From positions 2,232,001 through 2,296,000 of the forward strand of contig NZ_FO082820.1 of assembly GCF_000967425.1 (NCBI RefSeq): 64,000 bases of DNA. The letters are read 5' to 3'. This DNA comes from Pseudorhizobium banfieldiae (GTDB lineage: Bacteria; Pseudomonadota; Alphaproteobacteria; Rhizobiales; Rhizobiaceae). Position numbers and translations under genes: made by a program. The notes beneath the pieces were generated by a model, which was not told where the DNA came from, ran no database searches, and saw nothing but the letters and a program-made list of their open reading frames with translations. Numbering within the stretch: the stretch's first letter is position 1; each line of letters opens with the position of its first letter. Of the stretch, positions 19,179-28,321 are shown piece after piece.

Positions 19179-20081
19179 ATGGGGGTACCTCTCGACTGGG
19201 ACAAGCTGAGGATATTTCACGCAGCGGCTGAGGCAGGCTCCTTCACCCATGCCGCCGACAAGCTGCATCTGTCCCAGTCGGCCATCAGCCGCCAGGTCAG
19301 CGCGCTGGAGCAGGATGTCGGCGTCAAACTCTTTCACCGCCATGCGCGCGGTCTCATCCTGACCGAGCAGGGCGAGCTCCTCTACAGGACGGCCCACGAC
19401 GTCCTGCTGAAGCTCGAGACGGTCAAGATGCAACTGACGGAGACGACGGAAAAGCCGTCGGGCAAGCTCCGCGTCACCACCACCGTCGGTCTGGGCCAAG
19501 GCTGGCTGACGGACAAGGTCCAGGAGTTCCTGCAGCTCTATCCGGAAATGTCGATTCAGCTCCTCCTCGACAACGAGGAACTCGACGTCAACATGCGCCA
19601 TGCCGACTGCGCCATTCGCTTGCGCCAGCCGCAGCAGTCCGACCTCATTCAGCGCAAGCTGTTCACGGTGCACATGCATGTCTATGCCGCGCCCTCCTAC
19701 ATCAATCGCTTCGGGGAGCCCCACACGATCGAAGACCTCGACAATCACCGCATCATCACTTTCGGTGAGCCTGCTCCTAACTACCTCCTCGACGTGAACT
19801 GGCTGGAAAACGCTGGGCGGTCCTCCGACAACCCGCGGGCACCTCACCTGCAGATCAACAGTCAGACATCGATCAAGAGAGCCTGCCTACTGGGGATCGG
19901 CATCGCCGTCCTGCCGGACTATATCGTCGGCCGCGATCCCGGGCTCATCCAGTTGCCGCTCGCGGCCGACATCCCCTCCTTCGATACCTATTTCTGCTAT
20001 CCGGACGAGATGAAGAACGCCGCCAAGCTGAAGGTCTTCCGCGACTTCATCGTCACCAAGGCGAGGAACTGGAACTTTTGA
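19179..20081 (+). CDS. lsrB: LysR-type regulator, LsrB/VtlR orthologue
   Basis: A 300-residue LysR regulator with an N-terminal winged helix (WDKLRIFHAAAEAGSFTHAA, then SQSAISRQVSALE) and a substrate-binding domain. Position after trxB and before tandem AbcR-type sRNAs identifies it as the orthologue of Sinorhizobium LsrB and Brucella/Agrobacterium VtlR, which control LPS, oxidative-stress genes and an AbcR sRNA. LsrB senses oxidation through cysteines. Here cysteines are at 144, 236 and 273; the first two fit conserved positions, while residue 170, near where I recall another LsrB cysteine, is Ala. Start MGVPLDWDKL at 19179 is supported by nine-base spacing from trxB and a GTGACCGGATAGC leader without a strong Shine-Dalgarno sequence. 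Confidence 0.92.
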   Translation: MGVPLDWDKLRIFHAAAEAGSFTHAADKLHLSQSAISRQVSALEQDVGVKLFHRHARGLILTEQGELLYRTAHDVLLKLETVKMQLTETTEKPSGKLRVTTTVGLGQGWLTDKVQEFLQLYPEMSIQLLLDNEELDVNMRHADCAIRLRQPQQSDLIQRKLFTVHMHVYAAPSYINRFGEPHTIEDLDNHRIITFGEPAPNYLLDVNWLENAGRSSDNPRAPHLQINSQTSIKRACLLGIGIAVLPDYIVGRDPGLIQLPLAADIPSFDTYFCYPDEMKNAAKLKVFRDFIVTKARNWNF

Positions 20082-20139
20082 GAGGTTGTACTGGGCAGAT
20101 GCCCAAGTCCTGCGCATGCTGCATGGCTGGCCTGCAGTT

Positions 20140-20297
20140 TTGACCATTGTTCAGTGCACAAAAAACCACCATATCGCACACAGCTGATGCACATGGTGGC
20201 TTTCCTCCCAGTTCCACCGCAGCAGCTGTTCCCCTCTGGAGGTTTTTTGACCTTCACACTTATAGGGCCCTGGAGCGATCCGGTGGCCCTTTTTTTT
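20140..20297 (+). ncRNA. abcR: AbcR-type (alpha-r15) small RNA, copy 1, with upstream -35-like box
   Basis: Between the LsrB/VtlR gene and an ArsR gene lie two related sRNA units, the known position of the AbcR1/AbcR2 pair in Rhizobiales. Copy 1 has a 5' hairpin (CCACCAT 20166-20172 with ATGGTGG 20193-20199), an unpaired anti-Shine-Dalgarno-like CTTTCCTCCCAG, the shared core CAGCTGTTCCCCTCTGGAGG (20223 on), and an intrinsic terminator (AGGGCC 20264-20269, GGCCCT 20285-20290, then eight T). TTGACC at 20140-20145 may be the promoter -35 box, so the RNA itself probably begins near 20165. AbcR RNAs repress ABC transporter mRNAs with Hfq. The exact 5' end is not visible. Confidence 0.82.
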
Positions 20298-20339
20298 GTC
20301 TTGATGCTGGCCCGGCTCTTGCCGATCGGGGCGAGCCCC

Positions 20340-20455
20340 CTTATTGCGACGGGTTGGCTGGACACGGCAACCTAAAGTTGCCGCTTCAGCTGTTCCCCTC
20401 TGGAGGTTTGACCTTCACACCTCGGGCCTGGAGTTTTCTCCCGGCCCTCTTTTTT
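20340..20455 (+). ncRNA. abcR: AbcR-type (alpha-r15) small RNA, copy 2
   Basis: The second unit repeats the core CAGCTGTTCCCCTCTGGAGG (20387 on) and GACCTTCACAC of copy 1 but lacks three T residues between them. It has its own 5' hairpin (CGGCAAC 20365-20371 with GTTGCCG 20377-20383) and its own terminator (GGGCC 20424-20428, GGCCC 20443-20447, T-run 20450-20455). The different 5' hairpin suggests a partly different target set, as known for AbcR1 and AbcR2. The start near 20340 is estimated from the usual length of about 115 nt. I cannot say which copy is AbcR1. Confidence 0.8.
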
Positions 20456-20484
20456 GCCTCTTAAAATCGGAATAATGCGATCTA

Positions 20485-20506
20485 TATATCGTTTATGGAC
20501 GATATA
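20485..20506. promoter_or_regulatory. Operator-like palindrome on the ArsR start codon
   Basis: TATATCG (20485-20491) and CGATATA (20500-20506) are perfect 7-bp arms with an 8-base spacer that contains the ATG (20495) of the ArsR-type gene. Position and symmetry fit autorepression by the encoded winged-helix protein. Occupancy would hinder transcription start or, at the RNA level, a hairpin could mask the start codon. Confidence 0.55.
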
Positions 20507-20809
20507 AGCTCGATTGATCACGTCGATATCCTGAAGGTCTTGGCCCATCCCACGCGGCTGGAATTCCTAAACTGGATGCGTGAGCCCGAGAAGCATTTCA
20601 CCTCCCAGCTTCATCCACTGGAGATGGGCATCTGTTCGCAGCAGTTCGAGAAGCGCTGTGGTCTTTCGCAATCGACAGTCTCGGCCCATCTGGCCGCCCT
20701 CGCCCGGGCTGGTCTGGTGGAGATCAGCCGTGTCGGCCAATGGTCCTTCTATCGCCGCAACGAGCCAGCGATCCAGGCTTTCCTCTCTGAGCTAAAAGAC
20801 AGGCTCTGA
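20495..20809 (+). CDS. ArsR-family regulator next to alkene reductase
   Basis: A 104-residue ArsR-type winged helix protein. The N-terminal VLAHPTRLEFLNWMREPEK helix, the recognition region RCGLSQSTVSAHLAALARAGLVE and the wing VGQWSFYRRNE are typical. Three cysteines are absent from the classic metal site; the single pair is Cys in MGICSQQ and in EKRCGLS, so redox or electrophile sensing is possible. The gene is 35 bases upstream of an old-yellow-enzyme gene, and a comparable regulator/NemA pairing is known elsewhere (NemR is TetR-type, so only the logic is similar). A palindrome covers its start codon. It lies just after the AbcR sRNA genes, as the ArsR gene does in Sinorhizobium. Confidence 0.88.
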   Translation: MDDISSIDHVDILKVLAHPTRLEFLNWMREPEKHFTSQLHPLEMGICSQQFEKRCGLSQSTVSAHLAALARAGLVEISRVGQWSFYRRNEPAIQAFLSELKDRL

Positions 20810-20844
20810 TTACCTCACAGCATCCTCCCAAGGAAAGGACTTCC

Positions 20845-21963
20845 ATGACCAATCTCTTCGACCCTATCAGGATCGGTGACATCGATGTCGCCAACCGTAT
20901 CGCCATGGCACCGCTCACCCGGAACCGCTCCCCGCAGGCGATCCCCAACGACCTGAATGCCACGTATTACGAACAACGCGCCACTGCCGGTCTTATCATC
21001 AGCGAAGGCACCCCCGTCAGCCAGCAGGGCCAAGGCTACGCCGACGTACCTGGCCTCTACCTCCCGCAGGCGGTCGAAGGCTGGAAGAAGGTCACTGAGG
21101 GCGTCCATCAAAAGGGCGGCAAGATTGTCGCCCAGCTTTGGCACGTCGGCCGTGTCTCGCATGTCTCCCTACAGCCGAACGGCGGCCTGCCTGTCGCACC
21201 GTCTGCTGTCCCCGCCAAGTCCAAGACCTATGTCATCAACGAGGACGGCACCGGCGCCTTCGTCGAGACGTCGGAACCGCGGGCCCTGGAGACCCCCGAA
21301 ATCCCGAGCATTGTCGATGATTTCCGCAAGGCGGCTCGTGCCGCGATCGAGGCCGGCTTCGATGGTGTCGAGATCCACGGCGCCAATGGCTACCTGATCG
21401 ACCAGTTCCTCAAAACCGGCGCCAACGAGCGCTCCGATGACTACGGTGGGTCGATCGAGAACCGCTCCCGCTTCCTGCTGGAAGTCGTCGATTCCGTGGC
21501 TGCGGAAATCGGCGCCGGCCGCACCGGCATTCGTCTTTCGCCGACGACGCCCGCCAACGGGATTTCGGACAAGAACCCCCAGCCGCTGTTCAACTATGTC
21601 GCCGAGCAATTGGCCAAGCGCAACCTGTCCTTCATCCATGTCATCGAGGGAGCGACCGGTGGTGAGCGCGGCTTCCAGTACGAAGGAACTGCATTCGACT
21701 ACGACGCCTTCCGCAACGCCTATCGCGAGGCCGGCGGCAAGGCAGGCTGGATGGTAAATAATGGCTACGATCGGAATGCGGCGATGGAGGCTGTCGCCAG
21801 CGGCCGCGCCGATCTCGTCTCCTTCGGGCGTCTGTTCATCGCCAATCCCGACCTGGTCGAACGCTTCCGCTCCGGCACCCCGCTCAACACGCCCGATCGC
21901 GATACCTTCTACGGTGGAGGCGCAAAGGGCTACACCGACTACCCCTCGCTCGAAGCGGCCTGA
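20845..21963 (+). CDS. nemA: Alkene reductase, old yellow enzyme family (NemA type)
   Basis: A 372-residue flavoprotein of the old yellow enzyme family, which uses NADPH and FMN to reduce activated alkenes and other electrophiles such as N-ethylmaleimide and nitroesters. Landmarks are the start LFDPIRIGDIDVANRIAMAPLTRNRS, the FMN region AQLWHVGRVSH, the active-site pair in EIHGANGYLIDQFL and the phosphate-binding ADLVSFGRLFIANPDLVERF. The length is typical. An AAGGAAAGG ribosome site precedes the ATG. It is probably co-transcribed with the upstream ArsR gene, which may sense the same electrophiles, and it ends in a strong hairpin at 21969-21993. Confidence 0.94.
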   Translation: MTNLFDPIRIGDIDVANRIAMAPLTRNRSPQAIPNDLNATYYEQRATAGLIISEGTPVSQQGQGYADVPGLYLPQAVEGWKKVTEGVHQKGGKIVAQLWHVGRVSHVSLQPNGGLPVAPSAVPAKSKTYVINEDGTGAFVETSEPRALETPEIPSIVDDFRKAARAAIEAGFDGVEIHGANGYLIDQFLKTGANERSDDYGGSIENRSRFLLEVVDSVAAEIGAGRTGIRLSPTTPANGISDKNPQPLFNYVAEQLAKRNLSFIHVIEGATGGERGFQYEGTAFDYDAFRNAYREAGGKAGWMVNNGYDRNAAMEAVASGRADLVSFGRLFIANPDLVERFRSGTPLNTPDRDTFYGGGAKGYTDYPSLEAA

Positions 21964-21968
21964 TCTTC

Positions 21969-21993
21969 AGAGGGGTGCCTTCGGCGCCCCTCT
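21969..21993 (+). terminator. Hairpin after nemA
   Basis: AGAGGGGTGCC and GGCGCCCCTCT form an 11-bp stem (one T-G pair) with a TTC loop, six bases after the nemA stop. The tail is only mildly T-rich, so it may also serve as an mRNA end stabiliser. Confidence 0.65.
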
Positions 21994-22079
21994 TCCCCGG
22001 GCAAGCCATTGTCCCTCAATAGCCTGCACGATCGGTGCCACTTGGTTCGGGACAGAATGTCCGCCTGAAAAGTCCGCGA

Positions 22080-22343
22080 TCAAGCCTGACGCTGCTCGTC
22101 CTCGCCGTCGACTACCTCTGCCTCGGGACGATCGCCGCCGTCACTGTACTCGGTGTGCCAAACGCCGTTCTCGTCCTGCCAGCTGATTTCTTCCGGCTCG
22201 CCACCGACCTGCTGCTCCGCTGCCACGATGCGGGCCGCCTGCAGGGCATCGGAATGCGTGGCGAACGTCTCGGAATAGACGTCACCGAGACGATAGGCCC
22301 AGCCACCATCATGCTGGACGACCTTGTAGACAACCTTGGTCAT
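22080..22343 (-). CDS. DUF2188 domain protein
   Basis: An 87-residue protein of the DUF2188 family. The pattern VVYKVVQHDGGWAYRLGDVYSETFATHSDALQAAR is the family signature; it folds as a small alpha/beta unit of unknown function and is common in rhizobia. The acidic tail (EAEVVDGEDEQ) is characteristic. The start at 22343 has GAAAGGA ten bases upstream; a longer frame reaching 22739 crosses the promoter of the divergent antiporter gene and is rejected. It is convergent with nemA and divergent from the antiporter gene. No function can be given. Confidence 0.8.
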   Translation of the reverse strand: MTKVVYKVVQHDGGWAYRLGDVYSETFATHSDALQAARIVAAEQQVGGEPEEISWQDENGVWHTEYSDGGDRPEAEVVDGEDEQRQA

Positions 22344-22542
22344 GCTTCTCACGTCCTTTCTTTCGCCCGTCGCGCGGGGAACGCCCCGGCGCATCAGGTT
22401 CTGAGAAAGTGTCGTTGGCGCCGCGAGGTTCCAGTGCGGGGAGAAATATGACATCAAACCGGCAAGGCCGCAAACCACCCCCGACCAGACTTGATGCGCC
22501 GCTCCGGCACCATAGATAGCTGCACAGACTGAGGAACAGCCA

Positions 22543-23670
22543 GTGGCGCCTGCATCGATTCTGAAACAGGAAAGGCTTCTGCCGGTCGCGGCAGCGATTG
22601 CGGTCCTTTTCTTCTTCACCGAACATTCGCTGCTGGAGATGGGGCAGACGGCTGCACTCATTGCCTCAGCCGCGCTGATCGCCGTCATCGTCCTTGCGTC
22701 GACTCGCGTCGCCCACCACGCCGAGGTCCTGGCCCGCAAGGTAGGCGACCCCTATGGCACGATGATCCTGACGCTGTCGGCCGTGGCCGTCGAGGTCTTG
22801 ATCCTCGCAATCATGATGCGTAGCGCATCGTCGCCGACCCTCGTCCGCGACACGATCTACGCAGCGGTGATGCTGGACATCAACGGCATCCTCGGGCTCG
22901 CTGCGCTGCTGGGAGGGCTGCGGCACGGCGAGCAGTCCTATAATGACGATTCCAGTCGCACCTATAGCGTGATGATCCTCACCGCGATGGGCATCTCCAT
23001 GGTGGTACCGGAGTTCGTCCCGCGCGATCGCTGGCATCTGTACTCCGCCTTCACCATTGGCGCCATGGTGGCTCTTTACGCCCTCTTCCTGCGCATGCAG
23101 GTTGGCACCCATAGTTATTTCTTCAGCTATAGCTATCCGACGACCCATCGACGGGCCGCTGCGAACGGAGCCGTCCGGCGTGCCGACGAAGAGCCAAAGC
23201 ACGATCCGGCCGAGGAATCCGCTGCCGTCTCCATCGGCGTGATCCTCGTCGGCGTCATCATCATCGGCGTGCTCGCAGAGTTCATGTCCACCCTCCTCAA
23301 CGCCGGACTGGAGGGAACCGGCGCCCCGCCCGCAATGATGGCGGTGGTCGTGGCGACGATCTCGGCAGCGCCGGAAATCCTGACCGCGCTACGCGCTGCG
23401 CTCCGAAACCAGATGCAGGCGGTGGTCAACATCGCCCTCGGAGCGTCGCTCTCCACCGTCATCCTGACGGTCCCGGTGATGGAGGCGATCGCCCTCTATA
23501 CCGGCCAACCCTTCCTGATGGCGATGACCCCGGTTCAGACCGTCATGGTCGCCATCACCCTGATCGCGGTGGCCATCAACCTGAACGACGGCCAGACCAA
23601 TGCCATCGAGGGCATGACCCATTTCGTCCTCTTCGCAACCTTCGTGATGCTGACCATCCTGGGCCTGTGA
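22543..23670 (+). CDS. chaA: ChaA-type calcium(sodium)/proton antiporter
   Basis: A 375-residue cation/proton antiporter of the CaCA superfamily, ChaA/YrbG-like, in the inner membrane. It has about 11 membrane segments and the two alpha-repeat regions: GTMILTLSAVAVEVLILA with the acidic residue of the ion site, and ATISAAPEILTALRAALRNQMQAVVNIALGAS. Such antiporters extrude Ca2+, Na+ or K+ and help at alkaline pH. The start is GTG at 22543 with a GAGGAA ribosome site seven bases upstream. The central loop (about 195-225) is charged, rich in Arg and Glu, and probably cytoplasmic. It stands alone between DUF2188 and the sugar dehydrogenase gene. Ion preference cannot be read from sequence. Confidence 0.9.
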   Translation: MAPASILKQERLLPVAAAIAVLFFFTEHSLLEMGQTAALIASAALIAVIVLASTRVAHHAEVLARKVGDPYGTMILTLSAVAVEVLILAIMMRSASSPTLVRDTIYAAVMLDINGILGLAALLGGLRHGEQSYNDDSSRTYSVMILTAMGISMVVPEFVPRDRWHLYSAFTIGAMVALYALFLRMQVGTHSYFFSYSYPTTHRRAAANGAVRRADEEPKHDPAEESAAVSIGVILVGVIIIGVLAEFMSTLLNAGLEGTGAPPAMMAVVVATISAAPEILTALRAALRNQMQAVVNIALGASLSTVILTVPVMEAIALYTGQPFLMAMTPVQTVMVAITLIAVAINLNDGQTNAIEGMTHFVLFATFVMLTILGL

Positions 23671-23828
23671 GACCCTCGCCGCACGTCGCGATCACCGGTC
23701 CTCATTGCATCCTGCGATAAACATAACTTGATGGTCGCGTGTTCAACGGCTTGGCCATGACGCCCTAGATGAGGTCCACAACCGGAAGTCTCGCATCCCG
23801 GGAACCTGTCATAGAAAGGAGATCAATC

Positions 23829-25094
23829 ATGAACCGTCTGCTCGTGCTTCTGTCCGGAACCATGCTCACTGCGGCATTGTTGTCGGTGCCAGCCTTGGCA
23901 CAAGAAGGTGCAGCACCAGCCACCGGGAACGAGAACACGCAAAGCGGAGAACCGGTCGAGACGAAGCCCGCCAACGCACCCGACCAGCAGCCCGCATTTG
24001 CCGGTCAGACGCGGGCGCCACAACCAGCCGAGACTGTCGAGATCGAGACGGAGGTTGTCGCCCAAGACTTGCCTCATCTCTGGGCAATGGAATTCCTTCC
24101 GGACGGACGAATGCTCGTCAACGCGAAGCAAGGCGCCATGCACATCGTCTCCGCCGAAGGCGAAGCCGGGCCTGCACTGGAAGGCGTCCCTGAGGTCCTC
24201 TCCGATGGGCAGGGGGGCCTTCTGGATGTCGCGCTCGCGCCTGACTTCGAATCGTCCGGCATGATCTTCTTCTCCTTCTCCGAACAGCGGGACCACGGCA
24301 ACGGGACATCGGTCGCCTCGGCCAAGCTGGTCACGGACGATCAGGGCGGCGGAACGCTCGAGGACGTCCAGGTGATCTTCCGGCAGACGCCGAGTTATGA
24401 CGGCAACAAGCACTTTGGTTCGCGGCTGGTGTTCGGCCCGAACGACGAGCTCTATGTCACGGTCGGCGAGCGGTCCGATCCCGAGCCGCGGGTTCAGGCC
24501 CAGGATCTCTCCAGCGGCCTTGGCAAGATCTTCCGGATCGACAGGAATGGAGAGCCGCTGCCCGACAATCCCTTCGTCGGCCAGGAGAATGCCCAGCCCG
24601 AGATTTGGAGCCTCGGTCATCGCAACCTTCAGTCGGCGACACTGGATGGGCAGGGTCGTCTCTGGACCGTCGAGCATGGTCCCCGCGGTGGTGACGAGCT
24701 GAACCGGCCCGAGCCCGGCAAGAATTACGGCTGGCCCGAAGTGACCTACGGTCTCGAGTACAGCGGCGACCCCGTCGGTGAAGGCATTACCCAGCAGGCA
24801 GAGACCGAACAGCCGGTCTATTACTGGGATCCGGTCATCGCCCCTTCCGGCATGGCCTACTACGATGGCGACGCCATTCCGGAATGGCAGGGCGCGTTCC
24901 TCATAGGCGGTCTGGTGTCACAGGGTATCGTCGTGGTCCATATGGACGGTGACCGCGTGCAGTACGAGGAGCGAGTTCCTCTCAATGCCCGCATCCGGGA
25001 CGTCAAGGTGGGACCGGACGGTGCGGTCTATGCGGTCACCGAGCAACGCGGCGGCGGCGGGTCGACGATCGTCAAGCTCACCAAGGCAGGCTGA
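23829..25094 (+). CDS. Secreted PQQ-dependent sugar dehydrogenase (Asd/YliI-like)
   Basis: A 421-residue secreted protein with a signal peptide (MNRLLVLLSGTMLTAALLS, cut after VPALAQ), then a low-complexity acidic, Pro-rich spacer to about residue 65, then a soluble-glucose-dehydrogenase-type six-bladed propeller. Typical segments are LPHLWAMEFLPDGRMLVN, GLLDVALAPDFESSGMIFFSFS, HFGSRLVFGPNDELYVTVGER and SLGHRNLQS...TVEHGPRGGDE, which form the PQQ and calcium sites in YliI and related aldose dehydrogenases. It would oxidise sugars in the periplasm and pass electrons to the respiratory chain. The start at 23829 is fixed by an AAGGAG site; an upstream ATG at 23769 would precede the signal peptide. 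No PQQ synthesis genes are in the window. Confidence 0.9.
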   Translation: MNRLLVLLSGTMLTAALLSVPALAQEGAAPATGNENTQSGEPVETKPANAPDQQPAFAGQTRAPQPAETVEIETEVVAQDLPHLWAMEFLPDGRMLVNAKQGAMHIVSAEGEAGPALEGVPEVLSDGQGGLLDVALAPDFESSGMIFFSFSEQRDHGNGTSVASAKLVTDDQGGGTLEDVQVIFRQTPSYDGNKHFGSRLVFGPNDELYVTVGERSDPEPRVQAQDLSSGLGKIFRIDRNGEPLPDNPFVGQENAQPEIWSLGHRNLQSATLDGQGRLWTVEHGPRGGDELNRPEPGKNYGWPEVTYGLEYSGDPVGEGITQQAETEQPVYYWDPVIAPSGMAYYDGDAIPEWQGAFLIGGLVSQGIVVVHMDGDRVQYEERVPLNARIRDVKVGPDGAVYAVTEQRGGGGSTIVKLTKAG

Positions 25095-25096
25095 TG

Positions 25097-25133
25097 AAAA
25101 AAGGGGCCCGCCGGCTTGCCGGCGGGCCCCTTT
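25097..25133. terminator. Bidirectional terminator between the sugar dehydrogenase and aatA
   Basis: GGGGCCCGCCGGC (25103-25115) and GCCGGCGGGCCCC (25118-25130) form a perfect 13-bp stem with a two-base spacer. A-run 25097-25102 precedes it and TTT follows, so it can end transcripts from both convergent genes. Confidence 0.9.
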
Positions 25134-25151
25134 CAAGAAGTCGCATCTTGC

Positions 25152-26441
<1,290 letters not shown>

Positions 26442-26579
26442 TCAAGCCGAAAGCGAGCATCGCTTAGCCGCTGTGATCCAGCATTTGCCGACCTTCGAAC
26501 AATTGCGCTTCGTCTGCCCAAAATCCGCCCTTCTTCCATCGCCTCCTGTGTCAGGTGTGGAGCGCGATGGAGACGGACG

Positions 26580-26894
26580 ATGTTCCTCGACGAAAAGAGG
26601 GTAGCTCGTAGGTTCGCATTCTTGCGTTCGCCGTTTTCGATCGCCATCGCGGCGCTGGCAGCCTGTGTCGCCATGATGCTGGTCCTCATTGAGGGCCCCA
26701 TGGGCGCTAGCGAACTGCCGGTTACATTCTCCGTCGTTCAGGCCTTTCGTCCGATCTCGGCCGTGCTCGACCCCCGCCTGGCCTTCATCGTCACCATCGG
26801 TGGCTTTCTGCTGATGGCGGGCGGAGGCTTCATCCTCTCGCGGCGCAGCTTCCGCGACGTCTTGAAGGCCGAGAACGAGCGCGGGCGCGACTAA
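26580..26894 (+). CDS. Small hypothetical membrane protein
   Basis: A 104-residue protein I do not recognise. It has two predicted membrane segments (about residues 18-38 and 66-86) with a short loop of about 25 residues, and charged ends (MFLDEKRVARR at the start, KAENERGRD at the end). The start at 26580 has a GGAGAC site at proper distance; the frame is open further upstream to 26427 but that part is low-quality coding sequence in the aatA promoter region. It is transcribed toward a DMT transporter gene 101 bases later. Codon use in the frame looks normal for the region. The function is unknown and the gene is likely, not certain. Confidence 0.5.
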   Translation: MFLDEKRVARRFAFLRSPFSIAIAALAACVAMMLVLIEGPMGASELPVTFSVVQAFRPISAVLDPRLAFIVTIGGFLLMAGGGFILSRRSFRDVLKAENERGRD

Positions 26895-26995
26895 AGCGGA
26901 GCCCACCTCCCTCACCTGCCCTTGATGCGCAACGCCGCCGCTGCTAGGCATCGCGTCCACGCCAGCGTCACCCCTCACCCAGCCGACTACGCTCC

Positions 26996-27892
26996 ATGAC
27001 CCGCATCCAAGCGAACCTTGTTCTGTTGCTCGCCGCCGCGATCTGGGGCGGCGGATTCGTGGCGCAGTCCACCGCCATGGACAATATCCAGCCCTTCTGG
27101 TTTGTCGGCCTGCGCTTCGCCATTGCCGCCCTCGCCGTGCTGCCCTTTGCCTGGCTCGAAAGCCGCAAGGCCACCACCCAACTGGGCCGCCGGGACTGGC
27201 TTGCTTTCGTAGCGGTCGGCCTCGCCCTCTTCGGCGGCGCGATCACGCAGCAGATCGGGCTTCTCACCACGACCGTTACCAACTCCAGCTTCCTCACTGG
27301 TCTATACGTCGTCTTCGTCCCGCTGATCTCCGTCATCGTCCTGCGACGCTACCCGCACTGGATCATCTGGCCTGCAGCGGCCATGTCGCTTACAGGCATC
27401 TTCCTGATGAGCGGCGGACAACTGACGAACCTCACGCCAGGCGACTACCTGACGATCGTCTGCGCATTCTTCTGGGCCGTGCAGATCATTCTTGCCGGGC
27501 TTTTCGTCACCTCCACCGGGCGGCCGCTGGCGCTCGCCTTTGCGCAATTCGCCACCTGCTCGGTGCTCGCGCTGTCATTCGCAGTCCCGACAGAGACCAT
27601 CGGCTGGGAGGTCATACGGGCGTCGGCTGCCGAAATCCTGTATGTTGGCTTAATCTCGTCCGGCCTGGCATTCGTGCTGCAGGTCATTGGCCAGCGCTAT
27701 ACGACCGCACCGCAGGCCGCCATCTTCCTGTCGAGCGAAGCCTTGTTCGGCAGCTTCCTCGGGGCGCTCCTGCTGGGGGAAATACTGCCGCCGATCGGCT
27801 ATGTCGGCTGTGCCATCATCTTCACGACCATGCTCCTGGTGGAACTGGTGCCGGAACTCACCCGTCGCAGATCCCGAAGCGTCACCAGTTGA
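26996..27892 (+). CDS. DMT-superfamily (EamA) transporter
   Basis: A 298-residue inner-membrane transporter of the drug/metabolite superfamily with about ten membrane segments in two EamA repeats. The first repeat begins LVLLLAAAIWGGGFVAQSTAMDN and ends near the hydrophobic PHWIIWPAAAMSLTGIFLM; the second begins DYLTIVCAFFWAVQIILAG and includes the TTAPQAAIFLSSEALFGSFLGALLLGE signature typical of the C-terminal repeat. Members export amino acids, metabolites or drugs; the substrate is unknown. The start at 26996 is the first ATG in the frame. It is followed by a 429-base intergenic stretch before cspA, so it is probably transcribed alone or with the small membrane-protein gene. Confidence 0.9.
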   Translation: MTRIQANLVLLLAAAIWGGGFVAQSTAMDNIQPFWFVGLRFAIAALAVLPFAWLESRKATTQLGRRDWLAFVAVGLALFGGAITQQIGLLTTTVTNSSFLTGLYVVFVPLISVIVLRRYPHWIIWPAAAMSLTGIFLMSGGQLTNLTPGDYLTIVCAFFWAVQIILAGLFVTSTGRPLALAFAQFATCSVLALSFAVPTETIGWEVIRASAAEILYVGLISSGLAFVLQVIGQRYTTAPQAAIFLSSEALFGSFLGALLLGEILPPIGYVGCAIIFTTMLLVELVPELTRRRSRSVTS

Positions 27893-28321
27893 ACGCCCAT
27901 TACTGCCTCGCAGCTAACCGCCATTGACAAAATCTCTGCACCACCAGGCGGACTGTTTAGAGCAACAGAACAGGTCAGGTCTCTACTTCAGTTTCACTGC
28001 GAAATCTCGCATTGTCCGGAGTATACAACGCACCGACTCAGCCCCTTCCGGTGACGCAAAACTTTTTCTTGCCAATTCCCAAGAAACACAGCACTCTGTG
28101 CAAGTTCGGGCAATTTACGAGCATGGGAAGACCTATAATAATGCGATCCGAAGGCGTCAAAACTTCGGGCGGACTTCTGGGGACGGAATCAAAATTCACC
28201 AGCCAGATAACCGCGGTAACGACAGGGACCCTTTCTTAAAGCTGCCTGCCGCCCGCCCTTCGGGGCGTTTCTGTGATGCTGTCCGCCGCTGAACACGGAC
28301 AGGAAGAAAAGGACCTGATGC
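27893..28321 (+). promoter_or_regulatory. Long AT-richer intergenic region with the cspA promoter and leader
   Basis: This 429-base stretch has markedly lower GC than its surroundings (lines 28021-28140 count 55 GC of 120). A perfect TATAAT lies at 28134-28139 without a clear -35 box. If used, the cspA leader would be about 175 nt. The leader contains CGCCC-TTCG-GGGCG (28254-28267), a UUCG-tetraloop hairpin followed by TTT, and GTCCG/CGGAC arms (28281-28285, 28296-28300) just before the ribosome site. No gene can be supported in this stretch. Confidence 0.4.

Noticed and set aside
17967..19847. A 626-codon minus-strand frame across trxB and the LysR gene
   Set aside because: It crosses two well supported genes on the other strand and has the Arg/Asp/His-rich composition of a shadow frame.
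20223..20420. Repeated sequence that might look like a CRISPR or IS fragment
   Set aside because: There are only two copies with different flanking parts and each ends in its own terminator. This fits tandem AbcR sRNAs, not an array.
27924..28292. Overlapping 122- and 75-codon frames before cspA
   Set aside because: Neither has family similarity or a good ribosome site, and the region is better explained as promoter and leader.
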